DNA of 64,000 nt from Tubulanus polymorphus (Eukaryota; Nemertea; Palaeonemertea; Tubulaniformes; Tubulanidae). The stretch covers positions 3,260,501-3,324,500 of the forward strand of contig NC_134028.1 in NCBI RefSeq assembly GCF_964204645.1, written 5' to 3'. The notes beneath the pieces were generated by a model. The model searched no databases and was not told the DNA's origin. It worked only from the letters and a program-made list of their open reading frames with translations. The first letter of the stretch is position 1. Each line of letters starts with the position of its first letter. Positions 38,061 to 58,992 of this stretch are shown here, piece by piece. Position numbers and translations under genes: made by a program.

Positions 38061-39389
38061 TCATACAGAATAACATGAATAAGTTATTTAAATGACAATG
38101 TCTACTTCAACCCAGACTCAAGTCTAGGATATCGAGTGACAGTCAAACCGGCCGATCCCGCCGGTCGACCGGGCCGGCTGGCTACACGATATGCTCGAAG
38201 TCATGATGAAGCAGACATCAGAAGAGCTCTTTCTTCAACCATGGAGGCAATGAAGTTGCAGACCAGCTTAGAGGCAAAAGTGAATCGAAATCGGTCACAA
38301 GTTGACAATTTTTTTTTAAATTAGACCAGTCGAAGATTGTATCATCTACCCAATCGCCAAATCTCATAATTCCCCAAATTTCTTAAAACTTCGATTTCAA
38401 ATTTGCAATTCCACATTAGCTTATCCCAGAAATTCTACATTTTTTCGCAGGCGTCAAATAATTTATTAAAGTTAATTTTCTTGTTTATTTCAATGTTAGG
38501 CAACATGACTATAGAGCCCAATTAACTGTCACTAGTTGTCTGATCCTAGCAAATCGGGTGACCTCGTAAAATAATTTTGCAAGGTAAACATGATTTGGGC
38601 TCCGGAATATCCTTCACTTTATTCAAGTATCGGGCCCCTGTATCATATTACAATATCAATGACAATCCACCTTGCGAAACATGCAGGTGCTATATGAAGA
38701 AAACGACGTTTATAGCCTACCATTATTGCCATACATTTATTCCCTGAAATTCACGTTGACGCCGTGTTATTGGGGTGCAGAATAGAAAGCTCATCTGCGC
38801 TACAAATCAATTGATTTCTTATAGATCTTCCAAGATTTCGATCTTGATAAGAATAGATTCACGCAAGTCATAACACGGATATACATCATTGGGTGTTTAA
38901 GCATGACCCCGGATATCTCCACCGAAAAGCGTAAAGAATCACGATTTGGTCGTACTGAACGGGAGCTTAGGGCCCTCCCTGGAGAAGTCTTGAAAATTTG
39001 ATTCTCAAATATTATATGGCCTCTTGGGTGATTTACATTATAACGAAGGGAACGAACTAAATTTGTTTTCGCGGGAACGAACCCCCGCGCTACGTGCCTG
39101 ATTTCCCCGAATGATGAATGTCGAAGGAAGCTCACCCCGAACCTGCGCGGATGAATAAACTTCTGTTCATTTTAATTGCGTCTAATCTAATCTAGTATCG
39201 TTAGCGTAGTTCTGTGGGTGACATGGAGTGGCTTTTAAAACCAATACGATGAAGCCGCGATGAGATCAAGAGCTGTTAAGATGTCTGAGTTACTACTGTG
39301 TCGACCTCGAAATCTTACGTTCATCGGATAGTAAAAAAACTTGATTATGAAACAAAATGTTATTTAAGGTCAAATCTTATGTTTTTCAG

Positions 39390-39419
39390 ATGTCAGAAGC
39401 GACTGTTGTCAAACGACGG
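39390..39419 (+). other. candidate 30-nt leader exon of the GPCR
   Basis: GTTTTTCAG precedes 39390 and GGTAAGC follows 39419, so ATGTCAGAAGCGACTG to CGACGG is framed by good splice sites. It would encode MSEATVVKRR. Joined in phase 0 to an acceptor-like GAAGCAG at 39972-39974, it would read in frame into the GPCR and add about 33 residues before Met 40044. It may instead be a non-coding leader. Confidence 0.35.
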
Positions 39420-40043
39420 GTAAGCCGACGATGATTGTGACGTTGTCGTCGAATCGACAACGCTGAAGCTAATAGCAACATTATCAGTCCATTCTCAAGA
39501 AAATAGCGTATTTAATCAACGCGTCGAGTCTAGTTTATTCTCATAAATATTGAACGTTCTTGTGTCGACGTCGGTGTCGGGTAGATGTCTTACGGTGAAA
39601 CAAAAACAGTTTGTTGCAGTGTGTTTCGTGCAACAGTCGGGATCTTATAAGATAAATTAGAAGAAACACTGTTGGATATGGAAGATGTGCGCATTAATTA
39701 ACAGAACCAAATAAGGAACGCGTCTTTTACGTTTACCGGCATAGAATTAAACAACCGTACGCGTATTTCTATTTGCAAAATTGCTTTCGGGAATAAACCT
39801 GAAATGTCTTTAATTTGTGACAAGTTTTAAGAACAGATTATCCGATTTTGATTTCTGACAATTCTGCACGGATTAAAATGTCAGATTAGTATAGGTGAAC
39901 ATAGTTGAACGGCTTCGGGGACACGACTGTAAAATCGTGACATTTTAAATTGTTTTTTTCTGGGATTGAAGCAGATTAATACGTTGCTGCTCGTAGCGAT
40001 CACAGAATACACACGCGGCAAGCATCATTTCTCAGCGGCTAAA

Positions 40044-42114
40044 ATGACTAGCTTAACGCAGTATAACCAGGGGGAACCCCCGACGGCTAATCTGACCCTT
40101 GGGTCGGTACCGCGAGGTGATCCATCCGCCGAAAACGAGACGATTATCGACCAATCAGAAATGGCTTTACCGATTTATGCGAAGTGCATAATCGGCATAA
40201 TGTACACGGCTATTATAATCATGGGCGTTGGAGGCAATGTCATCGTTTGTTACATAGTGCTTGCCTATAAGCGGATGCGTACCGTCACTAACTATTTCAT
40301 CGTGAATTTGGCGCTCAGCGATATACTCATGGCCGTTATTTGTATCCCATTCACTATCATAGCTAACATGTTAGTGAACTATTGGCCTTTCGGTGCGATC
40401 ATGTGCCCGATAGTTACATTCGCCCAGGTCGTGGCCGTCTTTCTAAGCTCGTTCACGCTGGTCGCTATTAGTCTAGACCGATACATCGCCATCATGATAC
40501 CTCTTCGACCGAAAATGACCACTCGTCAGGCAATCATCGTCATCGTAACTATTTGGATTTTGTCGTCTGCCGTCTCGTCCCCGGTTGCCATATTGTCGAC
40601 TTTAGACGAACGTAAAGTCAATATCGGCGGCGGTCAGGTGGTGATGCGTAAATACTGCATCGAAGACTGGTCGAATAGCAAGGATAGTTTCGACTACAGT
40701 ATAGTCATAATGTGTCTGCAGTACTTTTTGCCTTTACTAGTGCTGATATTCACCTACACGAGAATCGGGTTCGTTATTTGGGTAAAGAAAATACCCGGAG
40801 AAGCGGTAAACCAAAGGGATCAACGAATGGCCGCTTCCAAGAGAAAGGTAAGAGAAACCGATGCCAAAAAGTCTTTTTAAAACCTGTGTTATTTTTTCAG
40901 GAGCTCTCTGACTTCATTATCTATTTTCCGTCCGTGAGTATTCTAATCTACTAAATGTTTTTTTCTGCATCTGGGCATTACCTACCACTCTATCAGGCAG
41001 TAGCTCTCAATCTCATCGCTTTGACGAATGGCCTTTTGATCCAATTACAATTTCTGATTGACGAGTTCTGGATACCTGATTAATTATGTAGGCAGTAAGT
41101 TAATTTGGAAACTGCTAACGATCGATGCTTGATGTGAAACAAATTGGAACGTGTTTTTGTTCACTCCTGGTCACGAAGACACGTATCAATTGAAAAAATA
41201 CGTTTACCATCTGTTACCGCAGAGGAACGGAATAGCGTCTGTTAACAAGTAAAAACCCACAGTTTAGATATTGACAAGTTAGTTTATTATCTGACAGTTT
41301 TAGGGTTACTATTAAACCCAATCATCGGAGAAACCAAAATTAACATTTCGATATCTACTGTGGGTTTTTACTTGTTAACTCTAAACTGCGATTAATATTA
41401 GTCTACCGGTCATCAGAGCTTCTCTTGGTATAGACTTTTCTTATCTACTGTGGGTTTTTACTTGTTAACTCTAAACTGCGATTAATATTAGTCTACCAGT
41501 CATCAGGGCTTCAGTTGGTATAGACTTGATAAACTTCCTAATCAATATCTATGATTCTAACTATATTTCAGATGGTGAAGATGATGATTACAGTAGTTAT
41601 GATATACGCAATGTGTTGGTTACCGTTGCATACGGTCACGTTAATTGGCGAACTGAGTGCTGGTAGTTACAACAGCCTCGGCATGCGAGTAACCTGGATT
41701 ATCTGTCAGATGTTAGCTATGGGAAATAGTTGTTGTAATCCGTTCGTTTATTGTTGGATGAACGCCACCTATCGGAACGGATTCCGTTACGCGCTCCGTT
41801 TTTGTCCGTTCGTGCGTTACGATAAAAAAGAGGACGACCAAATTTCGCGGACTAATACGTACGTTACCACTGTCCGAAGCGGGGTTTACACCGACGGTGG
41901 TTACCAAGCGAAACGTCACTCGGCAAGAAAACAGTTACCGCCTCCCTCGAATGTAAACAAACTCTCGGCGGACAACACTTCGGTCAGTAGTAGCGGCCAG
42001 GAGAACCTACCCACCGAATACGTCCCGCTTCAAAGGTTAAAAAACGGCGGTGCAGTCGACCCGAACGATATCTATCGCGACGACGATGAATGTAGCGATC
42101 CTGGATACGACTGA
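40044..42114 (+). CDS. rhodopsin-family neuropeptide receptor, luqin/RYamide- or NPY-like
   Basis: Exon 1 is 40044-40847 and exon 2 is 41572-42114, joined in phase 0 (AAG|GTAAGA, TTTCAG|ATG), giving 448 residues. ATG 40044 has A at -3 and is followed by two N-glycosylation sites (Asn16, Asn31). Seven membrane segments carry class A landmarks: Asn65 in TM1, NLALSD with Asp93 in TM2, Cys121 for the disulfide to YCIEDW in loop 2, DRY at 145-147, CWLP at 283-286 and NPFVY at 324-328. Loop 3 reads IPGEAVNQRDQRMAASKRK then MVKMMI, the pattern I associate with luqin/RYamide and NPY-type receptors. Cysteines after helix 8 could be palmitoylated. The receptor would act at the plasma membrane through G proteins. 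The ligand is inferred, and tachykinin-like receptors are the nearest alternative. AATAAA lies 41 bases after the stop. Confidence 0.93.
41241..41527. repeat. inverted repeat plus 90-bp tandem duplication in the GPCR intron
   Basis: A sequence at 41241-41263 (starting GTTAACAAGTAAAAACCC) is an exact 23-base reverse complement of 41357-41379. The right-hand arm belongs to a unit present twice with a period of 90 bases (41352-41441 and 41442-41527), the copies differing at a few positions. This looks like a foldback element one end of which was later duplicated in tandem. Confidence 0.85.
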
Positions 42115-44203
42115 CGTCATCATCGGGGTGGTGACCCCTGGTGTTGAAATCAGGAATAAACTCCGTTCATTGTCAGTGGCGTTGTACAGTTGAATATTGT
42201 ATCTATATAAGCATGTTTTATGTATAGATATTCGTTATTTTGTTGGAATAGTAAATCATTCACAGCGGCTGATTCGACTGAGATCGAGCCTAAAGATTTC
42301 GAGTTGTTACGTCCCAAATATTACTGTTAGTAAGTCGTGCCTCTTGTCTGTGACGCACAGCGAAAAATAGTTGTCGTTTGTCATATTTTTTGTTATATAT
42401 CTAATGTTATCATACAATTAATGTTTAAAAGGAATCATGATTATTGTTTACGGTAGAAGTAAAAAGACCTTAGACCTGATGCATTCGATTTTAAACTTAA
42501 CTGACACCACCGCTATTGTCTAAAACGTGCAGTTATGATAAGATTATTAGATCTACTTTCAAGTGCTTATACGTGTCTGCACTATATCTGGGTCTTTGCT
42601 TTTTTGGGTATATGTGTAATGACGATATAATCATTCTTGAATGAGATCAACCGTTTGATGCACCTTGATATCAATCTTAATCTATAAATCTATGACTTCG
42701 TTCTATCTAAGTTGCCTGGATATTTCCTTTTAAGATGTCGTTCACCTTAGGATACGGTATGTAAAAGAAGGCAGGGATATTCGGTAAATGCAATGACGAG
42801 CTAATTAATTCTTGATTTGAACTGTTCATTCTGTCAGTGAAATAAATGCACATTTCAACGGCGATTTATCGTCTTTTGTCTTCAAATCTTATGTTCATGG
42901 TATTTCTCCGGAATTATTGGTAAGAAAAGAATTCTGCTGCCGATGATAAAAACGACCTTCCCAAATAGGCATTCAGAGACGTTTTGACAGGTGAAATCGT
43001 CCATAGACTGAAACATGTATAGAAATCTGAAAGATCGTTCATTATGAAATTACAGACTAATTTGATTTATTTCAAAAACAAGCATGAATACAAATTTTAC
43101 CCTGAAGCCATTCTGATCTCTAAAAAGAAACATAAAAGCCTAAAAAAAGAACTAACATGTTGAAAAAAATACATTCCCGTTGGTATTGTTTTGGCATGTC
43201 TTTGAAGAGACGACATCTTGTGCTTCAAGCTTCTCAGCCGTAGCATAAATATTGCCAAATCTCCACGAAGCCGATTTGGCATTCTTCACTCGGTTTTCTT
43301 CTACGTGGTATTAATCAGGTAATGACAGTCACATTATACATCAGAGCAACACGTTATTTAACAGAATTCCATTCCATTTGATGTTTTGTTAAATCTTTTG
43401 TGAAAGCCAAGAGAAAATTGTTAACTTTCCTAACATACATCAGTGAAACTATAAATCATGTGTAACTTTCCATAGTTCGCGTCGTGTCAAATTCATTCGA
43501 CATTTTTACCCAAATATTGATATCGTCTTATTGCAATGGTAATAATAATCGTGACAATACGTATGTAGAAGATAAGATACATAAGCAAGGTTATGTACGA
43601 TGTCTCGGTGAGGCCGCCTCGATTGCCGCCAGTTCATTGACATGTTTCTCGCGGTGACGACGCGTGCTTTGTAGTAAAACGTGTCGCGACGTTTTAAAGA
43701 TTTTTATATTTGACATACATATCCATTGACACGTTCAATACGTAAGGATTTCAAGCCGTCAACGCCGAATATAACAAGGTACGTAACACACGTTCTTATG
43801 ATATTTGCACCTCAAAGTTACCATTCAATAAATCCACTAGAAACTCGTGAAAACGCGGTATAGCATTAAACGGGGAATGATTCCACGCCCATGTTTTTTT
43901 TATAGCTATTACGTATATCATAAAATGGAATACAACATACGTTGATCATGATTTCAGCACAAACACACCTACATACCGCGGCGTATGTGCACAAATAATA
44001 TTGCGTGTTCACTTGAAACTATGCGCAACGTTGAACTTCATAACGTCTCGAACAACATAGAAAACATTCGATTGCCTTGGAATTGTTTCAGACAGAATTG
44101 CGTGTCATTACGTACGATATTGTCTCTCGGTTATTTCAATGTAACCCTCAACATGTAACAGTCTTTTTTATTCAAGTTTCGTAAAATCGTTACGTGTAAA
44201 ATA
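42115..44203. other. GPCR 3' UTR and intergenic spacer
   Basis: Contains two polyadenylation signals for the GPCR and otherwise no gene. The sequence immediately before 44204 presumably holds the elongase 5' UTR, but no promoter motif stands out. Confidence 0.5.
42155..42846 (+). terminator. candidate poly(A) signals of the GPCR
   Basis: AATAAA occurs at 42155-42160, very close to the stop, and at 42841-42846, followed by a T/G-rich stretch (TCGTCTTTTGTCTTC). The second would give a 3' UTR of about 0.75 kb and looks the stronger site. Confidence 0.45.
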
Positions 44204-46478
44204 ATGGAGAAGTTCGCGGAAATGTACAAAGCATTCCTCGCCAAAGGAGGTAAGTTTGAAACATAACAAAAAAAAAACGCAAACCCCCGATTAAGCGGTA
44301 CATCCAGGAAATGATCGATTCAGGACGAGCGATTTATGATTAGCATGAAATTCCTTTCAATATCGCTTCAGATCCTCGTACGGAGAAATGGCTATTTGTA
44401 GAAACACCGGTACCGGCACTAATTCTGTCAAGCTTGTATATACTTGTCAGTATATGTGGGCCAAGATTTATGAAAAACAGGAAACCTCTGAATCTCAAGG
44501 CGCTCATCATTCCGTACAATTTTGCTTTAGTAGGACTATCATCGTTTATATTCTACGAGGTAAGGGCCTAGGCGATATATACAACTATATCGGGCAGTCG
44601 AAACAAAATGTACGCACGGAAATATTACCAAGAGAACAGTTCACTGTCGCGTCAAGTATTCATTGAAAAAAGGTGATCCACAGAAAAGCCTGCGTAGGTT
44701 CTGGAAAATTAATTTTCTGCTAGCTAAACGACTTGGCAATGATTGTTTTCTTTTTCTTATAAAAATTCGCAGATTCTAGCTACAGCAATTAAAGCAAATT
44801 ACAGCCTTCGCTGTGAACCGGTGGATTATTCAAACAACCCGTTAGCTTTAAGAGTAAGTTATACGTCGCATTATGATATGTATTTGTGTTCCCAGAAATC
44901 ATGTGTGTCAAAACGCTTATATTCTCTGGAAGGTTAGCTGATATCACTGATGGCTTTCGTAGAATACATAGATATATCTGTGAATTATTTTTTTTGAACC
45001 TTCAACCTTTTTGATACAGCTAACAAACGATAAAAAATATCAGATCAAAGGTGGAGTTTTTTTTTCGTCTGTCATATGATCATGGTTGGGTAAACACTAG
45101 AAATGTAACGAAAATCGAAGACTAAAAATGTGACTGAGTTCTTGCGAATACTACGTCTAACGAACATGAAGCTTCGATTGGACTGGCAGGACGTGGTGCG
45201 CTATCAACTTGTCACCACGTATAAAACCATATTATAGAGTAAAATGCCCCGCTCCACAACATGAATGTTTTAATGTATTTCCAGATGGCTAACGCTACTT
45301 GGTGGTTTTTCTTTTCAAAGTTCATCGAGCTTTTCGATACTGTGAGTGTTGAATAAGCATTTCGAAATACTCGTATCCTTTCCTCGTATAAATGAATTTA
45401 CCATGCTTTCATCCTTTACAGATTTTTATGATATTGAGAGGCAAAACGAACCAGCTATCATTTTTACATGTTTACCACCATTCCACAATCATCCCCAACT
45501 ACTGGTTGGCAGTTAGATTCGCACCTGGTGGACAGGGTATGTTATGTATATTTCTAGTAAAACATGGGAAAGTAGATATTATTCATATCCGACATACGCT
45601 GAACATGTAATTCCTACCTCAAATCAATAATAATAATAGTGATCTGTATTTTGCGAAGAAATTGAAACAATTCATAACATAATATCTAAATAATACAAGT
45701 ATAAACTGTGCCGATATCAATTGAAGGAACCCATGAATCACGTAAATGTACAGCATACGAATTAAAGAATTAGCTTCTTAATTCACTCTATCGTGAATTC
45801 TCTTTATGAACTATCAATTCGCATAATGGTTTTATATTCTAGCATTTTTTGCCATGCTCCTGAACAGTTTCGTCCACGTACTTATGTACACGTATTATGG
45901 TTTGTCGGCGCTTGGTCCCGAGATGCGCAAATACCTATGGTGGAAAAAGTACATGACCCGTATTCAGTTGGTAAGTATCCTTATGGTAATCTAAGAAGCG
46001 GCATATTGAAACTTTTATCACATCGCGGATTCAATATTTCGCCAACATTTGGACTTGATGAATGCTACGTAACTTATTAAGCTTCACAGCGAGCTGGCTT
46101 CCGTATATTCCAACTGACTGAATTCCGTTATCTGATATTCAAGTCATCGATCATAACATGAGACAATTTTTTCATATACCAGACTCCTGAATTAACATAT
46201 TAAACGTCGCCTGACAACTTCCTATTTTCATTATTACAGGATTTTTAACGTCTGAAAAAAAAACACTTTCGAAATTTCATCTATCATATCATGTGTTACA
46301 GGTACAATTCTGTCTGTTCTTCACGCATGGCGCTTACAACTATTTCCTGACGGACTGCGATTTCCCCGCAGGTCTGAATCTACTCGTGTTGGTTTACAGT
46401 ACGTCTCTGATTGTGCTGTTCATGAATTTCTACATACGCGAATACATCCACAAACAAAACGAGAAGAAAACTAAATAA
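44204..46478 (+). CDS. elovl4: very-long-chain fatty acid elongase, ELOVL4-like
   Basis: Seven exons (44204-44249, 44372-44559, 44773-44853, 45285-45341, 45422-45536, 45843-45970, 46302-46478) join in frame at GT-AG sites to encode 263 residues, usual for the ELO family. The product is a multi-pass ER membrane enzyme that condenses malonyl-CoA with a fatty acyl-CoA, the rate-limiting step of chain elongation. Diagnostic motifs are KFIELFDT (117-124), the histidine box HVYHH (140-144), [12 protein letters not shown] (170-181) and TRIQLVQ (201-207). The tail ends KKTK, a dilysine ER-retrieval signal. LSFLHVYHH, the FxTDCxFP segment near 220 and NFYIREY near the end favour the ELOVL4 class over ELOVL1/7 or ELOVL2/5, though GLSALGP is shared with ELOVL7. 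All family residues are intact. AATAAA lies 76 bases after the stop. Confidence 0.95.
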
Positions 46479-46554
46479 CGTTGTCGTTGTTCGCGCGGCG
46501 TCATTGTCACATAGAGAATATACGGTTCATAAATTATTTGCTCACGTCCGAAAT

Positions 46555-46560
46555 AATAAA
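46555..46560 (+). terminator. poly(A) signal of the elongase gene
   Basis: AATAAA 76 bases after the elongase stop codon. A short 3' UTR is inferred. Confidence 0.5.
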
Positions 46561-46869
46561 GAAACACCGGTATTAAATGAATTACATGCAACTTGTTGGC
46601 TAATATTCGTCCCTCCCTGGACTCCTCCCTGAAATCGAGATATCGTATCCATCATGGGCATCCGTGTACATGTTGTAGGCAAAACGGTACCCAGCCAGAA
46701 AATCATTCGTCTCGCCAAATGCTTACCGTTACTTATGGAAACAAGAAAGAAATTCAAAATCCATTTTCATTTGCGATAAGGATAATAGAGATATTTTCAC
46801 TCTAAACGAATAGTCTATTTCTACGATGTTCACATTGATGTAGTGTAACAAATTGCCCGCCTGGATTCG

Positions 46870-47032
46870 TGTCAGATCTTAACCGTCAAGTGCTGCCTCT
46901 AAAAATAACGTTGCCGGTGAATCTATGAACTGCATAATTACCTACTGTGGTATGCGAGTAATAAGTTAGTTCACATATTCACCGTCAACGATATGTATAG
47001 GGGCAGCACGTTACGGTTATGATTTGACACAC
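46870..47032. mobile_element. foldback element downstream of the elongase
   Basis: Left arm 46870-46940 and right arm 46962-47032 are imperfect reverse complements over about 70 bases (shared TAACCGT, GTGCTGCC, CGGTGAAT and ATGAACT equivalents). In addition, CCTACTGTGG occurs at 46941 and again near 47042 as a direct repeat. MITE-like and non-coding. Confidence 0.7.
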
Positions 47033-56265
<9,233 letters not shown>

Positions 56266-58161
56266 ATTTGCGCTCTCTGTAGCTCGTATCGAAATATACG
56301 GGATGCAATTACTCGATAGCGATATAGCAAAACGCACCGTCGAGTATCGAGACATACTCCCTCCGATCGCGTCGAATTTACCACAACTTTACTGGGGGAG
56401 ATAATTCAGTATTGGAACAGCTGTTTAATTGATCCGATTGAGAGATGGCGACACTGTTCAGCAGCAAGAAAATAAATAAATTCCACTTGCGGTCGGGTTT
56501 TCGTTCAGTTCTCAGGCGGCCGAATAAACAAGACTTTCCGATTTGCAACTCCAAATCTTCAACGTTAATATAAATACAAATTCTTTTTTCATCATAAGTG
56601 CAAAGTTGTCTTGCTTAAATGCGGGATTCGAACCCTTGACTCTTAGAGATTCCGAATAAGCATTAGCCCTAGCTCATTCCCGCCGTCCATGTTAGCCAAT
56701 CATTGCCTTGCGCGGGAAGATACGTAGGCGCGCATAAAAGGTTTTTCCACAGGCTCCGAATCCCAGGCTGAAAAGATGCATCTCATGGCCAGCCAGTTCA
56801 TTAAATAATCAGCTTAAGATCATAATCGAATCAATTAGCGAAAAATTTGTTTAAATGCTGTCATTTTCTTAGGAAAATAAAAGGCTACCGGGCGGTTCAC
56901 CATGAACAATGAATTTTCAAAAAAGAAAAATTAGAAATCGATTAGGGGGGTCAAGTTTATGTTTAAAATACTTAGAAACAAGGTAAAAATCTTTATAGCC
57001 TAAAATCTTTCGAGTTTGCACGATCGTCGTTACCTTCTCTGAACTTTCATCACTTTGATATTAGTGACATCATGGTATGCAATAATCACGGCATTCATAA
57101 CGATAACGGATGCCAGCGAGCAAAAGGCAGACTAATGTTGGCCATTCACTATCAATTGGTAGAATTCAAGTCATCACGATCCTGGTTATGAATGAATTTA
57201 TTCAGGAGAATGGCCGGCGGATAGAATAAGAAAAATGCACCAATCCTTTCTTTCTCTGTGTCAGCAGAGCGGGGTTTACTTTTAGATAATCAATTCGCTT
57301 TATTTGCTTCGCAGTTTTGAATGAAGTTGAAGATACTCGCTAATCCTTTATATCGATCTAACAGTCGCTGAACATGGAATATTCATTAGGATAGGCCATA
57401 TTCCAAAAGGTCTAGCTTGTCTTTTCGCGTTCCCATATTTCATTGAACAAATCTAAACCCGATGGTCGACGCTTTGATCCGAGTATCCACGTGTGCTTCC
57501 AATTAATTCCGTGGTGGTGGAAATGATTACAAAAAAACGAGGAGAACGAAGACAAAAATTGCGTAAAATATAATCGTGCCACAGGATCGGTTTTTTTGTA
57601 TAGTTTTTTTTCCGGTGTAACCGATCCTACAGTAGTCCGGGAGAATTAATTCTTGATGCAACGTCGACCTGATGTATGCCTTGACGTAACTGGTGGCATT
57701 TTAATCTGACGCATGGAGTGGAGGATAACATGAAATTTATACAACGTTTAGAATGTTTCTGAATATGTTTTTTTTTACATAATTTTCATTGCGAATTTCT
57801 TTCCGCGGCATCAAAGCATTGTTTCGTCGTCTTGCTTGACCTCGAAGAACAAAAGCAAGGATTCTGTTTTTATGCTTAAGTGAGCTCGATGATCGTCGTT
57901 ACATGGATAAACGGTTGTTTTGTATCAGATGACGACTCGTAAATTAATTTCACGTGTTAAATGAATGTCGCCTACACGTTGTTTACTCTGTGGCCGCCGT
58001 GTCACCGTTTTCGCATCAAATTACCCCCATTCCGCGGCTATCTAATAAAAGTATCACCGTGTAAACTAAGAGAACGATAATTTCTTTCGCAACAGTACGT
58101 TAGCACTCTCGCATAAAACTAGTTCAAAATATTGGTTTCCATAGACCATATTGACTATATT
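56266..58161. other. macroH2A 5' flank and intergenic
   Basis: Presumably includes the macroH2A promoter and 5' UTR near 56.3-56.5 kb, with no clear TATA box. A SINE-like piece sits at 56.6 kb. A short inverted pair, AGGATCGGTT with AACCGATCCT, lies at about 57.58-57.63 kb. No other gene is seen. Confidence 0.45.
56619..56690 (-). mobile_element. tRNA-like/SINE-like Pol III segment
   Basis: The minus strand has a perfect B box GGTTCGAATCC (56634-56624) and an A-box-like GAGCTAGGGCTAATGC about 40 bases before it. The outer GCGGGA and TCCCGC could pair, but the D and anticodon stems do not form properly, so a functional tRNA is unlikely. Confidence 0.4.
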
Positions 58162-58222
58162 GACTCAATTCTATGAGCCATTTTCAAAATCTGATTTTGA
58201 AAATGGCTCATAGAACTGAGTC
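58162..58222. repeat. 61-bp near-perfect palindrome
   Basis: Arms of 30 bases (left starts GACTCAATTCTATGAGCC) meet at a single central base near 58192, with one mismatch. It lies about 65 bases before the first recognised exon of the next gene. Confidence 0.9.
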
Positions 58223-58287
58223 GAAACGTCAGATTCTCTTCTGGTTTTTTCATTGCATTGTGGGTTTTTTACTTAAAAGTTTTAAAT

Positions 58288-58992
58288 ATGTTAAGTTCGT
58301 TTTGTAAGGAATTCGGCGAAAAACCTAGATTTTCTACTCATGCAGGGAACGATATGAATCCGGCAGATTATGTAAGTCATCGAATGTAAGATATATCCCT
58401 GGTAATCGGGTACCTTTAAGGACGTTAGGCACATATCCAAACGTTCTTTTTTTCTCAAAATCAATTACACGAAGCTAAGTTGTTACGATGTTGCAAACTA
58501 CAAATAGTTTTCTGCACGTTTCAAATGTTAGACTGCAAACTAAAAGTATTTACCCCCATCTGAGCGTCTGTTTATTTGTTTACGCATTTTTAGAACCTGA
58601 CTGCGCTAGTTTTTAAAAAAGTTTTTTGTTCATGCGGCTACCGTTAACTTCGGTGGCTACTTAGGAGAAAAAATAATCGACGCTATCGTAGTTTCGTAAA
58701 TGCAACATTCTCTCGACAGATTCTGAAAATTGTTCCTCATCTCAATGATCTAAATTATGCACAGACTACGAAAGGATTGGGGTGGATATTTTCAAAACCA
58801 GGATGCCGTGTAGATATTTCTAGACAAATTACTTTTATCACCGAATTGGTGGATAAATCTGTTTTTCATGTAGTTTTCCGTTTGATCGATAGCTGCTTGG
58901 GAGAAGGTGAAGGTCGCTTAGTCGGCGCGTGGGATGTTAACGGCACTCCGATTTCGTCTAGAAGTTGTTCTTGCAGTGTTAATAAATTTTAA
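58288..58992 (+). CDS. unidentified two-exon protein (118 residues as modelled)
   Basis: Exon 58288-58371 (ATG, ending GCAGATTAT|GTAAGT) joins in phase 0 to exon 58720-58992 (acceptor TCTCGACAG) and stops at TAA. The frame is consistent with real splicing. The product is soluble-looking, with a Gly/Glu-rich segment near residue 90 (LGEGEGRLVGAWDVNG) and a cysteine pair in RSCSCSVNKF at the C-terminus. I do not recognise the family. The start is uncertain: the frame stays open upstream of 58288 through a hydrophobic stretch, so the first exon could be longer or internal, with more exons upstream. AATAAA at 58981-58986 overlaps the last codons. Confidence 0.5.

Larger units (their letters stand above)
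30458..39389. other. gene-poor stretch before the GPCR
   Basis: No recognisable protein domain. The stretch includes a SINE-like piece (33.27 kb), a polypyrimidine run (36.97 kb) and a LINE-like 3' tail (37.94 kb). Confidence 0.5.

Noticed and set aside
56619-56690. Functional tRNA gene on the minus strand
   Set aside because: The B box is perfect but D and anticodon stems do not fold, so it is kept only as a SINE-like remnant.
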